Assembly (NCBI GenBank): GCA_024516155.1 | Contig: JAJJXM010000062.1 | Location: 62,001-126,000, forward strand | From: Pyronema omphalodes | Taxonomy: Eukaryota > Ascomycota > Pezizomycetes > Pezizales > Pyronemataceae | Length of the DNA: 64,000 nucleotides | Reading direction: 5' to 3' | Shown: positions 1 through 11,525 of the stretch, piece after piece | Layout: each line of letters opens with the position of its first letter | Position numbering within the stretch: the first letter of the stretch is position 1 | Translations under genes and position numbers: made by a program | Notes under the pieces: generated by a model | Seen by the model: only the letters and a program-made list of their open reading frames with translations | What the model was told of the DNA's origin: nothing | The model's database searches: none

Positions 1-221
1 GCCGTCGAGGTGCTGGGGGTGGAGTGAACGAGCAGACAGCGGCGCCAACAACTACAGCAGGGCCTTCTGGAAGCAATGATTCACCGACAAGGGCTGATTC
101 AATTGCTGGTCCGTCTGTAGCTCCGAAAAAGGACAAAAAGGAGAAGAAGGGATTAGGTACTCTATTAGGTAGCATCCAAAGACGATTTGGCAGGAAAGAC
201 AAGGAAGGGCAGGTAGGGTAG
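1..221 (+). CDS. 3' end of an unidentified gene (C-terminal fragment)
   Basis: The reading frame is open from the left window edge and stops with TAG at 219-221, so this is the last part of a gene that starts outside the window. The visible tail is about 72 residues. It begins Arg/Gly-rich, passes through a Thr/Ser/Pro/Ala-rich and probably disordered stretch, and ends in a strongly basic segment (KKDKKEKK, then LGTLLGSIQRRFGRKDK). I do not recognise the family. The codon composition looks coding, unlike the T-rich sequence that follows, which reads as 3' UTR and spacer. The first in-frame Met-like codon is a GTG at 24 and is not a credible start. Function cannot be inferred from this piece. 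Confidence 0.55.
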   Translation, partial: RRGAGGGVNEQTAAPTTTAGPSGSNDSPTRADSIAGPSVAPKKDKKEKKGLGTLLGSIQRRFGRKDKEGQVG

Positions 222-2509
222 GAGGCTGGTGGAGATGCATAGATCTATGGCGGTGGTGATGCTGTGAGGCGGTCAAGGCAGATGTTTGGGAGGAAATGGT
301 GCTTGGTTTATTTTACGCGTTTATTTTATTGTAAATATTTTTTATTTTCCTCGAATGAGGGATGAGAAGTATGATTTTGAATTATTGACTATTTTGTATT
401 TGTTGACAATGGTGGATGGGGCTTATGGGAGGCTGATGGGGATATGGAAGGGAATGAGAAGGGGATGGAGATTGGCGGGTATATAACTTGTATAACTCTT
501 AACTGTGCATTATGGCGTTGGTTTTGTTTTTTTATAACTTGTTTTTTCTTTTTCTCTTTTTTTTTTTTTGTTTTGTGTTCCCATTTGGTTTTGCGATGGT
601 TTTGTGTTATCTGGTTTTATCTTTTTTTGTATTCGAATACTTTTATTTTCTGGCTGACCTCTGGATTCTTTGTGGTATGAAGATATTGAAGGTGGTTAAG
701 GATGGATCATGGGGTTATGCCTTGTCGTATTATGTTGGCTGTTGCTGTTGCTGTTGCTGTTGTTATTTCGTCGTTTGTTTAATTAGTTTCGTGATTACTT
801 AGCTAATTATTGGTATGGTGATTAAAGAGGAAATAATGGAAAAGAGAAAAAGGAGATACGTGGGGTTTGTTGTAGGTTTATGAGGAGAAAAGATGCATAA
901 GGATAAAGTTTTATGAGACTTTAGATTAGGTTGATGATAATAAATTAGTTGTTTGACTATTAGATTTTGTGAGGCTTTTCATGTCTGTGAGACTCGGTTG
1001 TCGGGGGCGTGGTGTGAGTGATGTTGTTGGGGAGAGTGGGGGTTGCTCACGGTTTTGCGGAGATGGGAGTGGCGGGTTAGTCGTTTAAGCATATATGATG
1101 ATAAATCATATACAACGTCTAAATTAAATTATTTACATTACTGCATTTCATTGGAAGTGATCACTATACTGAAGCTTAATCAAAAACGATATCTCAGGAA
1201 TATGTTATGATTTATATTCGAGTGATTGGTTATGATTGCGGATGAGATGATGAATGTGGAAATAATGTCAGATAAGGAAGATATGAGAGATATGAGGGAT
1301 ATAAGGAATAAATAAATGGGATGCCAGGGATAGGGGGTGTGGGGAATGGGGCTGAGACAAATGGTTTTGGATTTGAGATTGGGATGGTGCTACTGCGGTT
1401 TCTGCTGCTGTTCTTGATGTAGGGTTCAGAGGTGTATGTTACATGATTTAACTGCGAAGATTTACACGTTTTTCCATGATATCTGGGTTGATGCTGTGGT
1501 TGCTAAATATTAAGATCCGTTATAGCGTACTTTAATAGAGTTAAATGGCGCTACATATTGCTTCGATCTGATATTATATACATTGCAAATGTTTTGTTTG
1601 AATTAACAAAGAATCTTAATGAGACTATTGTGTTATAGTGACAAGGGCTGAAAAGCGACAGAATTGAGTTCAAATAATGGTTTGTGGTACCTTCTAATTT
1701 CCTGGATTGTTCGTATCGTAGAATAGAAAATTCTCCATGTGCGTGTAGACTCCGCAATAGAGATTTAACATACAAAGCGCCTAATTCAATTTATACTCTG
1801 ATGCTACCCAATGTCGGATTTAGATGCTCAAGACTTACAACCGTTATTCAGGTAATACATCGTAGTTTGTTATTCTCGAAGTTTTTGCACTGTGCGGAAA
1901 ATAATATCAACCGAGCAAGACATAAGATGTGCAACACTCATAATCACTCGAAATTCGCGGATATAGGGTAAAATGAGGTATATTTTGATGATGTTTCACC
2001 CCTCTTTTCTTCGAGTAAACCTATTAATAAATGAGTAGAATGTTTTTGTCAAATCACAATGTTTTTACAATGTGTCATATTGAATGCTAAACAGCATATG
2101 CACTCTTTCAATGCATGTTCAGCCTTATACGTCACTCGGCCCACGGTACCACAGCCTTATAAAGAGCCTCACAACGCTAGAGCAGAATAGTAATCAAGCC
2201 CCACGGCAGCTCTGTTCGGCAGTGATGAAGCTTTACGCGTGGACCTGCATTCCAATAGATATCCTCTCACACAAAAATCACGGGACCATAATACCTATAC
2301 ACTATAATTCCTTGTTGTTCTCTGATATCGCATAACAATTATACGCGCACCTCCGACTGCCGCCTTGAACTATCGAGAAGTCGCGCATCACGGAATTGAG
2401 TGAAACCGGCTCAGCTTAGTCACGCGTCAACGTCGCATCTTTCTAGGGAGGGAGCATCTAGGGGAGATCGACCAACTGTAACTACAACAACATACAACAG
2501 CAAGCAACT
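222..2509. other. intergenic region, 3' UTR and promoter, no gene seen
   Basis: The first few hundred bases are T-rich, with poly-T near 560-575 and a GTTGCT run near 739-760, as expected for a 3' UTR and downstream spacer. Short open frames exist, but none shows splice sites, domain motifs or convincing coding composition. The last roughly 150 bases, with CAACAACATACAACAG just ahead of the ATG at 2510, look like a fungal 5' leader. Confidence 0.5.
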
Positions 2510-4204
2510 ATGGAGGCCCTAGGGAGCAAAAAGAAGGACAAGAACAGGAAACCTGGCAGTAAGTCGCATCTTCACTCCGAGACAAAGACAGGGACTAGAG
2601 GAAGGACTGGGGCTGGGATATGAAGCCCGCGATGAGGCTTCACCTACAGATCCGGCGTTGTGGCTACCCGATGTCCATGACGCCGTGACATGACGCTTGA
2701 GTGGTTGAACTGCCTTCACGAAGCTGCGATACGTCTTTTTTCATCTCTCACCAGCTTCGTCTACGCGGCGCGCCTGCCTGTGCTTCATGTCTCAGTAGCT
2801 AACGCCTCTTCCTCACAGACACAGCCTTCCGCCAACAGCGCCTACAGGCCTGGCAGTACGTCTCCTTCCTTCCTACAACCCCGCATCTCTAACATCTTAG
2901 ACCCATTATTACACCAAAAAAGGTCCTTCCGCTCTTCTTCATAATCGGCTTCGTCCTTGTCCCGATCGGTGGTTTATTGCTCTACGCCTCGTCGCAAGTT
3001 CAAGAGCTAGTAATAGACTACACGCACTGCGACCGAGCCACCGAGGTCTTTACACCTATTCCCGAAGGATCCTACAACGCCGTCTTCAAAACCGTCAAGT
3101 CCGCCGAAACCTATTACCCTCCGCCAGAATGGAAGGTCGTCCGCGACATTGCCTCCAGCGACCCAAAGATGCAGTTAACAAACCCTCGATACCTCGAGAA
3201 ACATGTCTGCAGCTTAAAATTTACCATCCCTAACAACCTTAAACCACCGGTGTTGCTATTCTACCGTCTTACCAACTTTTACCAGAACCATCGTCGCTAT
3301 GTACAGTCCTTAGATGAAGATCAGCTCAGAGGTGAGGCGGTGAGCCTGAAGCGGCTACTGAAGGAGGATAACTGCGCCCCACTCTCTGGAAACGGCACAT
3401 TGCCCTACTACCCTTGTGGATTAATCGCAAACTCAATGTTTAACGACACCTTTCAAGCTCCCTTGCTACTCGGGGGAAGAGACGAGGAAGTGGTGAGGAG
3501 ATATAACATGACATCCTTGGGTACTGCGTGGGAGTCGGATGCCCAGCGGTATGGGCAGACTGAATACACACCTGATCAAGTCATTCCCCCTCCTAACTGG
3601 GTCGAGAGATTTGAGAATGGTAGATACACCGAGGAAACAATGCCGCAGTTGGGCAAGGATGAGGAATTCCAGGTTTGGATGAGGGCTGCTGGGCTTCCTA
3701 CTTTCAGCAAACTGGCTTTGAGGAATGACAGGGAAGTTATGGAGGCGGGAGAGTACCGAGTGAATGTGTTTTACAGGTTCCCCGTTAGGGAATACAGGGG
3801 AACAAAGAGTTTGGTTATCTCCACCAGGACGGTCATGGGCGGCAGGAATTCGTTTTTGGGAATTGCATATTGTGTAGTTGGTGGAGTGTGCATCATGCTG
3901 GGACTGCTATTTACAGCAAGGACGTTGATTAAACCACGGTATGCTATTCTCATTCATGGTCCCAGCGGACGAGCGGAACGCGGAGGTTGTAGTGAGTGCT
4001 ACAGAGGGAAAATACGGAAGATATTGTGATGACTGGGAGTTGAGATTATGCTTGGGAAAAAAGCTGACGTACCATAGAAAACTCGGCGACCACACCCTCC
4101 TCTCCTGGAACCGAGAAGAACTCAAAGCCGACAGAGCCGACAACGGTGTTGAAAACGTTGAAAACGTCAATGGCGCAGTCGTTGTATCCGGGCGGGAGTT
4201 GTAG
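2510..4204 (+). CDS. cdc50: CDC50/LEM3-family P4-ATPase (flippase) subunit
   Basis: This is the accessory subunit that pairs with type IV P-type ATPases, enabling their ER exit and phospholipid flipping at Golgi, endosome or plasma membranes. I place four exons at 2510-2558, 2819-2855, 2901-3938 and 4078-4204, giving 416 residues, a normal length for the family. Diagnostic features are NTAFRQQRLQAWQPI before the first membrane span (about residues 37-60), GGLLLYASSQVQE just after it, a Cys-containing luminal domain with possible glycosylation sites (NGT, NDT, NMT), a second span at about 346-368, and a cytosolic tail IKPRKLGDHTLLSWN that is joined exactly across intron 3. Introns 1-3 are 260, 45 and 139 bp with standard GT..AG ends. 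The ATG at 2510 starts a basic cytosolic N-terminus typical of the family. Downstream of the TAG at 4202 the same frame stays open for 95 codons (see findings). Family assignment is firm; which paralogue name applies is less certain. Confidence 0.93.
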
Positions 4205-5255
4205 AACAGTCCTACCCCAATCAGAACCGCGGAGGTGTTGGAGCTACCGGTTGTTCCTAGGACTGCTGGCGAGGTTGTCGGAGCTGAATGCAGTGCCTTA
4301 GGCGGAGTCAGAGGCAGTGCCACTGGCAAAACCCTAGACGAAACTACTGTTACTGATAAAGTTAGAGATAAGGTTGATACTAGAGCAGAAGCTACGGTTC
4401 AAAGCATAGTCAAAAACAAACTCAAAAACAGCAAGGGCGATGTAAAAGGCAAAGGCAAAGACAAAGCAACGCACGCAATAGGGGATTAAGCCGGGGCTTG
4501 GGAAACTAAAGCAGGGCTTTAGATTTGATAGACGATGGACGGGGTTGCATTTACTTGAATTGTTTTCTATTGGTGTTATGGGGTTTCTAAGTTTTTTTTT
4601 TTTTTTTTTTTTGTGTTTTTTGAAACTAGTGGTCAACTCGACTCGAAGGGATATTTATAATTCTTGTATTTTGTGTTATGGTAGTATAGTCAAAACAAGT
4701 ACATCTACTTTTTTTTTATGGGTTTCATGATTTGTATGCCGTTACAAATAAGAGCTATTCAATAAAGTGCGAAATTTTGATGTTGTTGAGGTAGGAGCTC
4801 GAAAAAAAGCTTAGCAAGAGCATTAAGACGCCTGGCTAACTCTTGAATAATGTGTTACTTCTGGTTGCCCTTATGTTTCCGGGTCTTGACGCTTCGTCAC
4901 GCAAAGCCAGTACAACTCCATACGATTTTTCTGATGTATAGATTGAGTGCTTTCCCTCTGACTTCAAGACAATTCTTCAGTTTGGAGTATAGTTTAATGA
5001 CCCAAAGAACACAACCGTTCTCGACAGTACAGAAAATACAAATATTACAATTCAGTCATGTCCAAAAATATTGCGCATAAATATTGTGCACTCACTTTCC
5101 ATTGTCCTCCTTAACATTACAATCTCCATCACACTCTAGTTTGAAGCGATACCTATCGACCTGAACCCAGGTCCCATTCTGCCCCGACCTACCAATAAAA
5201 GCCCATCCGTCATCGATTTTACTCTGTACATAACAGCCACAAAGTTTCCCCCTTT
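4205..5255. other. 3' flank of CDC50 gene, spacer
   Basis: Bases 4205-4489 continue the CDC50 frame past its TAG without another stop until TAA at 4487-4489, encoding a Lys-rich, low-complexity sequence. This could be a relic of a longer C-terminus or chance. After that come a T15-plus run near 4590-4612 and AT-rich spacer. No further gene is seen. Confidence 0.4.
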
Positions 5256-5900
5256 TCAGTGGTGTTTATGTTGTGTTTCCAATTTTCTCATCTTGAAATG
5301 TAATCTTATAGTTAATAACATCGATAGTGACGCAACTACACTTGTTTTTTCCACGTTTTTTTCGATACCCTCAAGTTCGTTATCATTGTTGTCCCGTTTT
5401 TGGTGCTTTTTGTCATAGAAAGAATGGTGTTTCTCGTTATTATCTGCAGGGGGAAGAGGTGTGGAAACATCGACGGAATGCGAATTGACTTCGCGCCTGC
5501 GGGTAGGGGTGTAAATATATTTCACGGCATCCTGGGATTTTTCACGCTCGGGGATCTTGGTGTTCTTTAGCAATTCCACATAAGTACAAGGCACGGGGTA
5601 GGGAATTGGATACTAGTTAAGAAGCCGATGCCAGTAACTAAGGTGAGACGAGTCCTTTGCTGGAAGTAGGGATATTGTTAAAAGTATCAAACAATACACT
5701 ATGATGATAGTGGAAACGGCTAGGCTAATAAAAATGACGGGAATAACCCATTTTGGGTGTGTGCGATTGGTCTTATTATGTTCACTGTCACGGCGGTTGA
5801 GAAGTGTGCTAATTGTGGAGATGGGACGGGATGTAGCCAGGACGGGGATGTGAAAGAGGAAGATCAATGGATGCATTACAACGGTGGTGGTAGGAATCAT
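5256..5900 (-). CDS. possible small single-pass membrane protein, spliced
   Basis: Two minus-strand open frames (5900-5613 and 5594-5256) share one phase and are separated only by an in-frame TAG at about 5613. An 87-bp intron with donor GTGTAT (about 5699) and acceptor CTTAACTAG (ending near 5613) would remove that stop and keep frame. The first part has a hydrophobic N-terminus (MHPLIFLFHIPVLA, from an internal Met), a short polar region and a membrane span (WVIPVIFISLAVSTII) preceded by basic residues. The second part is a polar, Lys/Asp/Asn-rich tail. This order fits a signal-anchored type I protein with a cytosolic tail. No family is recognised. It could instead be a pseudogene or chance open frames, since the 3' end is AT-rich. 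Confidence 0.3.
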
Positions 5901-8136
5901 TATTGCTGGTGGGAATGGATAATTATGAGAAGGATGATGGAGTTGAGGAGTGAAATAACACGGGGTCAGAGGAATCCGCGTTTAAGAGCTCGAGAGGAAG
6001 ACGGTTACAATAGCTCTAGTGAACTGATCTTTGAATTGCTCTGGCAATGAGCTGTATAGCTGGGGCTTTTTATCACGGCTTTCAATATTTTCCGTATGCG
6101 TTTTTGGGACGTGTATGTAGATACCCTACTAAGACTCTTACAATGTATATGGCTAGCTGTGATTCCAACATATCCATCAAGCGGGGTTTGACGGACACAA
6201 ACGAGGCTATGCCACTAGAACATCTAACCGAACATGTGCCCAATGCCAGATGGGCCTTTCAGAGGGTCACTCAAGTGTCGAGTTAAGTATTTTGTAATTA
6301 GCGCTCTGGTATTGTATTCTAGAATGTCCAGATTCTCTGATTGTTACTTGTGATTGATTGAGCATTATACTCTCTGTATTCTCTTGACTTTTGACCCTAC
6401 GGTACATTTTTTTGCTGTGTGTAGTGTGTGTGCCGCGAGAACGTAGTGTACATTGGAGGACATAGTGACCTCCCCACCATAGCGTTGCATCATGGTTTGC
6501 TCGCCACGACGACGTGGGATTCAATCAACAGACCAGCGGCATCGTGGGAATCATGCATTGGAAAGATGATACGCATATCTGCGGTCTCGCTTATATTTGG
6601 ACACCTCAAAGACATGAACTGATGGGCAAGCAATGTTCAACACACCTCAACACCATGAAAATCTATGTCACGAAGTTTCGTGAACTACAAACAAAAGATC
6701 CCGAATACACAAGATTGTCAAAAATAAAAGATAAAAACTATCTTCTCCCTCTTTTCGTATACCAATAACAGAAATAAAAAGTTTAACCAATTGACAAAAT
6801 CAATTAAATCAATAAATCATGGAAGAAATAAGATGCATAAAGGAAAAGAATTCATGCTGTCAATAAAAATCTGGCAGAAATAGCACTGTCAAGGCTATAA
6901 AAATTCCACATCCACCTTAGCTAGTATGCCCTAGTGTCCTTCCCGCGCTGTTCCTATGACGTTGAGCTCCTGGCTCAAGCTCCCAACTACTCTCTCAATG
7001 CGCTTGCCGCGTTCCTTCCCTGCGCCCTCCCACGCACATAAAATCAGCTCTGCGGGCAAACCTCCAGTTCTCCCCCTTTGCACATCTATGAGACAGCGTT
7101 TTTTCTGGTTTGACCTCTGACCCACCATCTACAGCATTCCATTTTCACATCTCCTGACAGCGAACCAGCGTCTCCCTGCTCTATTGCTGCCAGGCAGCTG
7201 TGTCCCTGCACTGATCCTCGATGCAGCATTAGCAGCTCGCCATTCGCGAATCCCATGCTTCCCCGTTGCGATCCCACAATTTTTGTAAGTATCTATTTCC
7301 CCGTAGTGTGATTGTAAGAAGATAACTCTGCTACAGGAAGGGATGAATGTTGATGATGATGCAATCCATTCGCTGTTCAGGAATAAGGTATCGTACATAT
7401 GAATGTAGCTATTTCACATAAATAATTGACACTCACAAGAAGCCTCAACAGAGGTTGTTTTCTTACATTGGCTTGTTTTCAGCGGAGGTTCGCTAGTGGG
7501 TTGCAGAATCGGGTGTGGGCTGATTAGTGGGAGTCCATCATATTAGTGTAAACAATAGAATTCACAAATTTTGAACTATTTTGAAAGTATAATATCTTGG
7601 CATATGTGATTCAACCTGTGAATACCACTAGCTTCATTGCAATTAAGCGCTTAATTACATATCATCACATTGAGATAATCTCTGTTGTTTGGAGCCCACA
7701 TCGTCGCACGACAGCGTTGTGGGACATGAAAGCCTATATCATCACATCCGCATTCCCAGTTTATCACAGCGCTGCTTCGAAATCGTGGGTGACATCCATC
7801 GTGTGATTGTGATCACGAAAAAATGAACCGTAGTGTGAATACAGTTTTTCTACTGGCGGACTTCTTGCATGTCGCGCGATCTCGACGAATAGCAACATCC
7901 AAAACATAAGGACTGCGTCACACTTCGATCCGCTGACGAGTTTTAGCTCTGGAATTACATAGAGGGGATTGAGATATAGAAAATGGGACGATTTATGTAT
8001 GACAAGTCCTCGACCAAGTTTTCCTAAAACCGTCCTATTGAGTTTCGCCGGCATGAATATCGCCATGTATAATGCAACTCATGTGAAAGTTCTCTTTCCT
8101 GAATACGTGATTTCCCTCCACAAATACAGAAACGGG
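5901..8136. other. intergenic region, no gene seen
   Basis: Both strands carry only short open frames without recognisable motifs or good splice context. The stretch 6770-6900 is A-rich, and 6940-7270 is somewhat more GC-rich but has no frame I can defend. The right edge meets the left target-site duplication of the retroelement. Confidence 0.4.
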
Positions 8137-9949
8137 TGCAACTAGCGACATTGATTGATTGATTGATTGATTCTTAAACGTTCCCAACCGTAAGGTTATG
8201 ACGTGGTCTGTGTTTATATACATCTTTAGGCCCCGGTCTGTAATCCCGGAGGCCTACTGGGAAAAGCCCCAGAGCATTCTTCATTGTTTGGGGCCACAGC
8301 ACCCTGGTGTTCTCCATGCTGATTTTCTTTCGCGTCAATATAGTCTAGAGCCCTGTACGCTCAATTATTATTCCGCCTAGTCATTCACCCCATTCCTCTT
8401 CCCTTCCCTTCACATCTAAATCCTTTTTTTTTCCTTCTTTTTTTTTTTTTTTAATTTATTTCTTGGACCTTATACTACTGCCGGGCTACTTCTTCCCCTT
8501 CTCTCCTCCTCCGTCCCTCCGCCTGCTCAGGCCTTCTTTTTGAGCCTTCGCGCTGCCCCTCCTTGCCTCTCTCTTCGGGCTCTTGTCGTCGGTGTGATTA
8601 GTTGAAGGTGGTCATTGCCTAAGACAATCTGGACATTAATTCCTCCACTTTTGACAACCTCTGCCCAGGTTTTCTTTGTGGGAGTAGTCGTTGGTTTGGG
8701 TTGGTAGGTGCTCTTTCCCCTCCTACCAGTCTTTGTTGTTGGGGTATTGTCGTTATTTGGAGCTGCCTTCTGGTTGCTTGTCTGTTCACTTCTCTTCTTC
8801 CTCCGCATTGTCTTGCCTTCCACTATCTTCCAACCTTCGCCTTCGGCAGGGGCAGTGCTAGGAACGTCCGGTAGAGGTGTGACCTGAGGAGATACTTGAG
8901 GAAGAGAGTTGGGTAATGTTTCGGTTGGGGTTATGGCAGGTGAACATGGGGGATACTTGATCTTTAGAGCATCAAGTTTGTCCTGGGCAGTGGTGGTTGC
9001 ATGTATCGAGTGCATCAAGCTATGCTCTGGTGATGCATTGCGTCGTTGTTTATGGGTAATTAGTCGTTGGGTTGTGTCAGATGTTGGTTCGATGTCTTGA
9101 TGGCCGGAGCGTCGCTTTCTCTTAGTGTTCGGGTTGAGAACAGCATCCAAGACATCTTGGATATCATTGTGGACGATGGACAGTTGCGTTGTCATCTCCT
9201 CCATTGAGGCAGAGGGGGCCATGATCTCCGGGGAGGGAGGGGCTGACTTTGCTGTGTGCTCGTCAAATTTCTGTGTGAGGGCGTCCACGGCAACTTTGAG
9301 GGCTGCCGTTTCTGCTCTGGAGGCCTCATTCTCCTGGCGCAGTATAGTGTTCTCAGACAACACTGCCTCCATCTGCTTCAGGGTACCTTCTAACATATTG
9401 TTGAAGTACTCGAGGTGTGCATTGGTACATTCATCCATCCGGACAATTGTATCACGGATTTCTTTTGTTGTCTCCGAGGTTCTATGGATATAATTCACCA
9501 TTTCTTTTGTCGTGTCACCCCATAGGAAAGCTGTTTTTGCCAGGGTCGCATTCGTTGCCCGAACAACCTGCAAGAGTGACAATTCATCATCGTCATCTCC
9601 ATTGTTGCTTCCATCAAGAGTAGGATTGGTCTCATCGAGAGGAAGGTCTCCAAGTGCGTGAAAGGCGTTGACTGACTGTTTCAGTCGTGCGGCGTTATTC
9701 GAGCGGTGTTTCCGTGGCATTTCGCTTGGTCAGGAACGCCAAGAGGAAGGGTAACTCTGGTTTCACGATAGAATTCGACGTAATCTATGTGAATCTCTCT
9801 GGAACTTCACAGAGGTATGCAGCCGAGTGCTGAGAGTCCGAATCCAATGGAAAAATCGGTGGTTTCGGTGCTCTTTCTGCAGAACGTAGGGTCGTCCAGT
9901 AAGAAAGGTGGAGGATGGAGGTCGGTGGATACTTTGCAACTAGCGACAT
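8137..9949 (-). mobile_element. ORF1-only non-LTR retroelement with 15-bp target-site duplications
   Basis: The 15-mer TGCAACTAGCGACAT occurs at 8137-8151 and again, identical, at 9935-9949, bracketing 1,783 bp. Between the copies lies one long minus-strand ORF (9720-8527) with a leader of about 214 bases on its 5' side. On its 3' side there is an A-rich tract (about 8421-8457) and a terminal (AATC)n run, seen as TGATTGATTGATTGATTGATT at 8152-8172 on the plus strand. A variable-length duplication plus a simple-repeat 3' tail is the hallmark of target-primed reverse transcription by LINE-type elements. No endonuclease or reverse-transcriptase ORF is present, so the element is non-autonomous: either an internally deleted LINE or a half-LINE that depends on another copy. 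Confidence 0.8.
8527..9720 (-). CDS. LINE ORF1-like (gag-like) coiled-coil protein
   Basis: This is a 397-residue single-exon ORF starting at ATG 9720, the only long ORF inside the retroelement. The N-terminal third contains an acidic patch (NNGDDDDELS) and then a long heptad-like helical region (about residues 45-160, including MEAVLSENTILRQENEASRAE) that predicts a coiled coil. The middle is low in complexity and Pro/Thr-rich, with a basic KRKRR near residue 200. The C-terminus has GEGWKIVEGK, KKTWAEVVKSGG and a very basic end (RRLKKKA). A coiled coil with a basic nucleic-acid-binding tail and the WAEVVKSGG-type motif is typical of ORF1 proteins of fungal non-LTR elements. No CCHC zinc knuckles are visible. 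Such proteins package element RNA. The frame is intact, which suggests recent insertion or retained function. Confidence 0.7.
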   Translation of the reverse strand: MPRKHRSNNAARLKQSVNAFHALGDLPLDETNPTLDGSNNGDDDDELSLLQVVRATNATLAKTAFLWGDTTKEMVNYIHRTSETTKEIRDTIVRMDECTNAHLEYFNNMLEGTLKQMEAVLSENTILRQENEASRAETAALKVAVDALTQKFDEHTAKSAPPSPEIMAPSASMEEMTTQLSIVHNDIQDVLDAVLNPNTKRKRRSGHQDIEPTSDTTQRLITHKQRRNASPEHSLMHSIHATTTAQDKLDALKIKYPPCSPAITPTETLPNSLPQVSPQVTPLPDVPSTAPAEGEGWKIVEGKTMRRKKRSEQTSNQKAAPNNDNTPTTKTGRRGKSTYQPKPTTTPTKKTWAEVVKSGGINVQIVLGNDHLQLITPTTRARRERQGGAARRLKKKA

Positions 9950-11525
9950 GACCTGGTTAAGAAAGAAAAGACAATCGTGAATAATATCTCAATGCAGAAA
10001 TATAGCAAAGAGTGTATACATGGTTACAGCGTTCATAATTCGATATCGGATTCAGAGGAAAGTATAGACGCGGAATTATTTACATACTTGAGGATACTGT
10101 GCTTAAAAACACAAGCTGGAGAAATTTGGCCCAAAGTCACTGTGACGTATCCGAGTGATCACATATGTCGACAATTGCAATCATGAAAGATTAGGAGACA
10201 AACCCTATGAACCAGCTCGCCCAACGGAAAACATGATAGATAAAGCAGAAAAAAAAAATACTCGCGGCTAATGTTGACCCAGAGATCTTTTCAGGTTTAA
10301 GCCAGAGCCGCTCCGGCCACAGTTCCGCCAACAGTCGGTTAGCACTAGGTCCGTTACGAGTGAGATGTGATACCACCACACCATGCACGCGAGCATATGT
10401 ATATTCTGCATCATTGTACTAATGGATGGCCTACCAAACCTTATATGATATTACACTAAATAAATCACCTAAATCAACCTGCAGACTGCAAAATCTTCAA
10501 CCTTTCTAACTTCGCACGCCGAATCTCTCAACGTGAGGTGAGGCTATTATCATCCGTTAAACTCTTCCCTTTAGAGGCGCAATGAATCTCCTCAAACACA
10601 CCACCGATCTTCTCACATATTGTCTTCTTGAATTAGCTGTCATACCATGATACTCGACTGAACATTCCGCAAAGTATGTGGGTTATCGTCCTCGCGACTG
10701 TGGCCCTCAATCATAAACACACTGCCAAGAGTCTCTTCATTGTCTAGATATGCGATAGTTCTGAAATCCAGGGAGTATATATATGATAGCACAAATATAG
10801 CTTGAAAGCAGACAGAAAAGTGACTACTATGATCTGAAATCCAGCAAGATGGTTTTCTTCATGTTAGTTCCGAGAAGGCTCATGAGCTGGAAATATCAAA
10901 GATACACTGTGTTCAATATTTGAATCCCCATATATATTGAAGTATCGTCATCCTTCGGATCAGATGCATTGATAGAAACACCTTGAAGCGGATTAATGTA
11001 AGGTTCTTGGAGACATTTCTGAGCTCGAACTCTAGGCCGCTAGTTAATAGAGATTATCATGGGTCTTTCCTATATAGGTTTAAATATTGTAACGGGATTT
11101 TGTTTACGATATTTCGTGGTTTGAATTCCGCTAGGTTTTGTTTTGTTTGCTGATGAGCTAAAACCTTGATGAGAATGCCGTATAATTATGAGTGAAACTA
11201 AACTTCGATGTTTTATTTGGGAAGCGTGTTATCGGAGACATAGGGTGATGATGAAAAGGGAATGAATGAAAGGAAATCCATGAGATGTGGTTGAAAGAAA
11301 GTTTTGGTGTGTGCACTTGCACTAGGAGGGCGGGCACTAAATGGTGCCCGGTCAAATGGCCGCCACCGGTGTGCTGCATCGTACATAAATCATCGGTCTA
11401 GATTCGTTTGCTCATCTGACTTCATCATCATCATCTCATCTCATAATGTCTCTTTTGTAGTCCCGCCTGTAATCAGATCGATATTAAATTTGTGCTCCCC
11501 TGTCCACTTCAATAGTGCTTTGTTC
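9950..11525. other. intergenic region, no gene seen
   Basis: The sequence is AT-rich with no supported gene. A short inverted repeat (GGGCACTAAATGGTGCCC, 11333-11350) is present but has no clear role. The right end is the 3' flank of the minus-strand gene at 11526. Confidence 0.4.

Noticed and set aside
3907..4329. Minus-strand frame of 140 codons across the CDC50 3' end
   Set aside because: Antisense shadow of CDC50 exon 4 and its in-frame extension.
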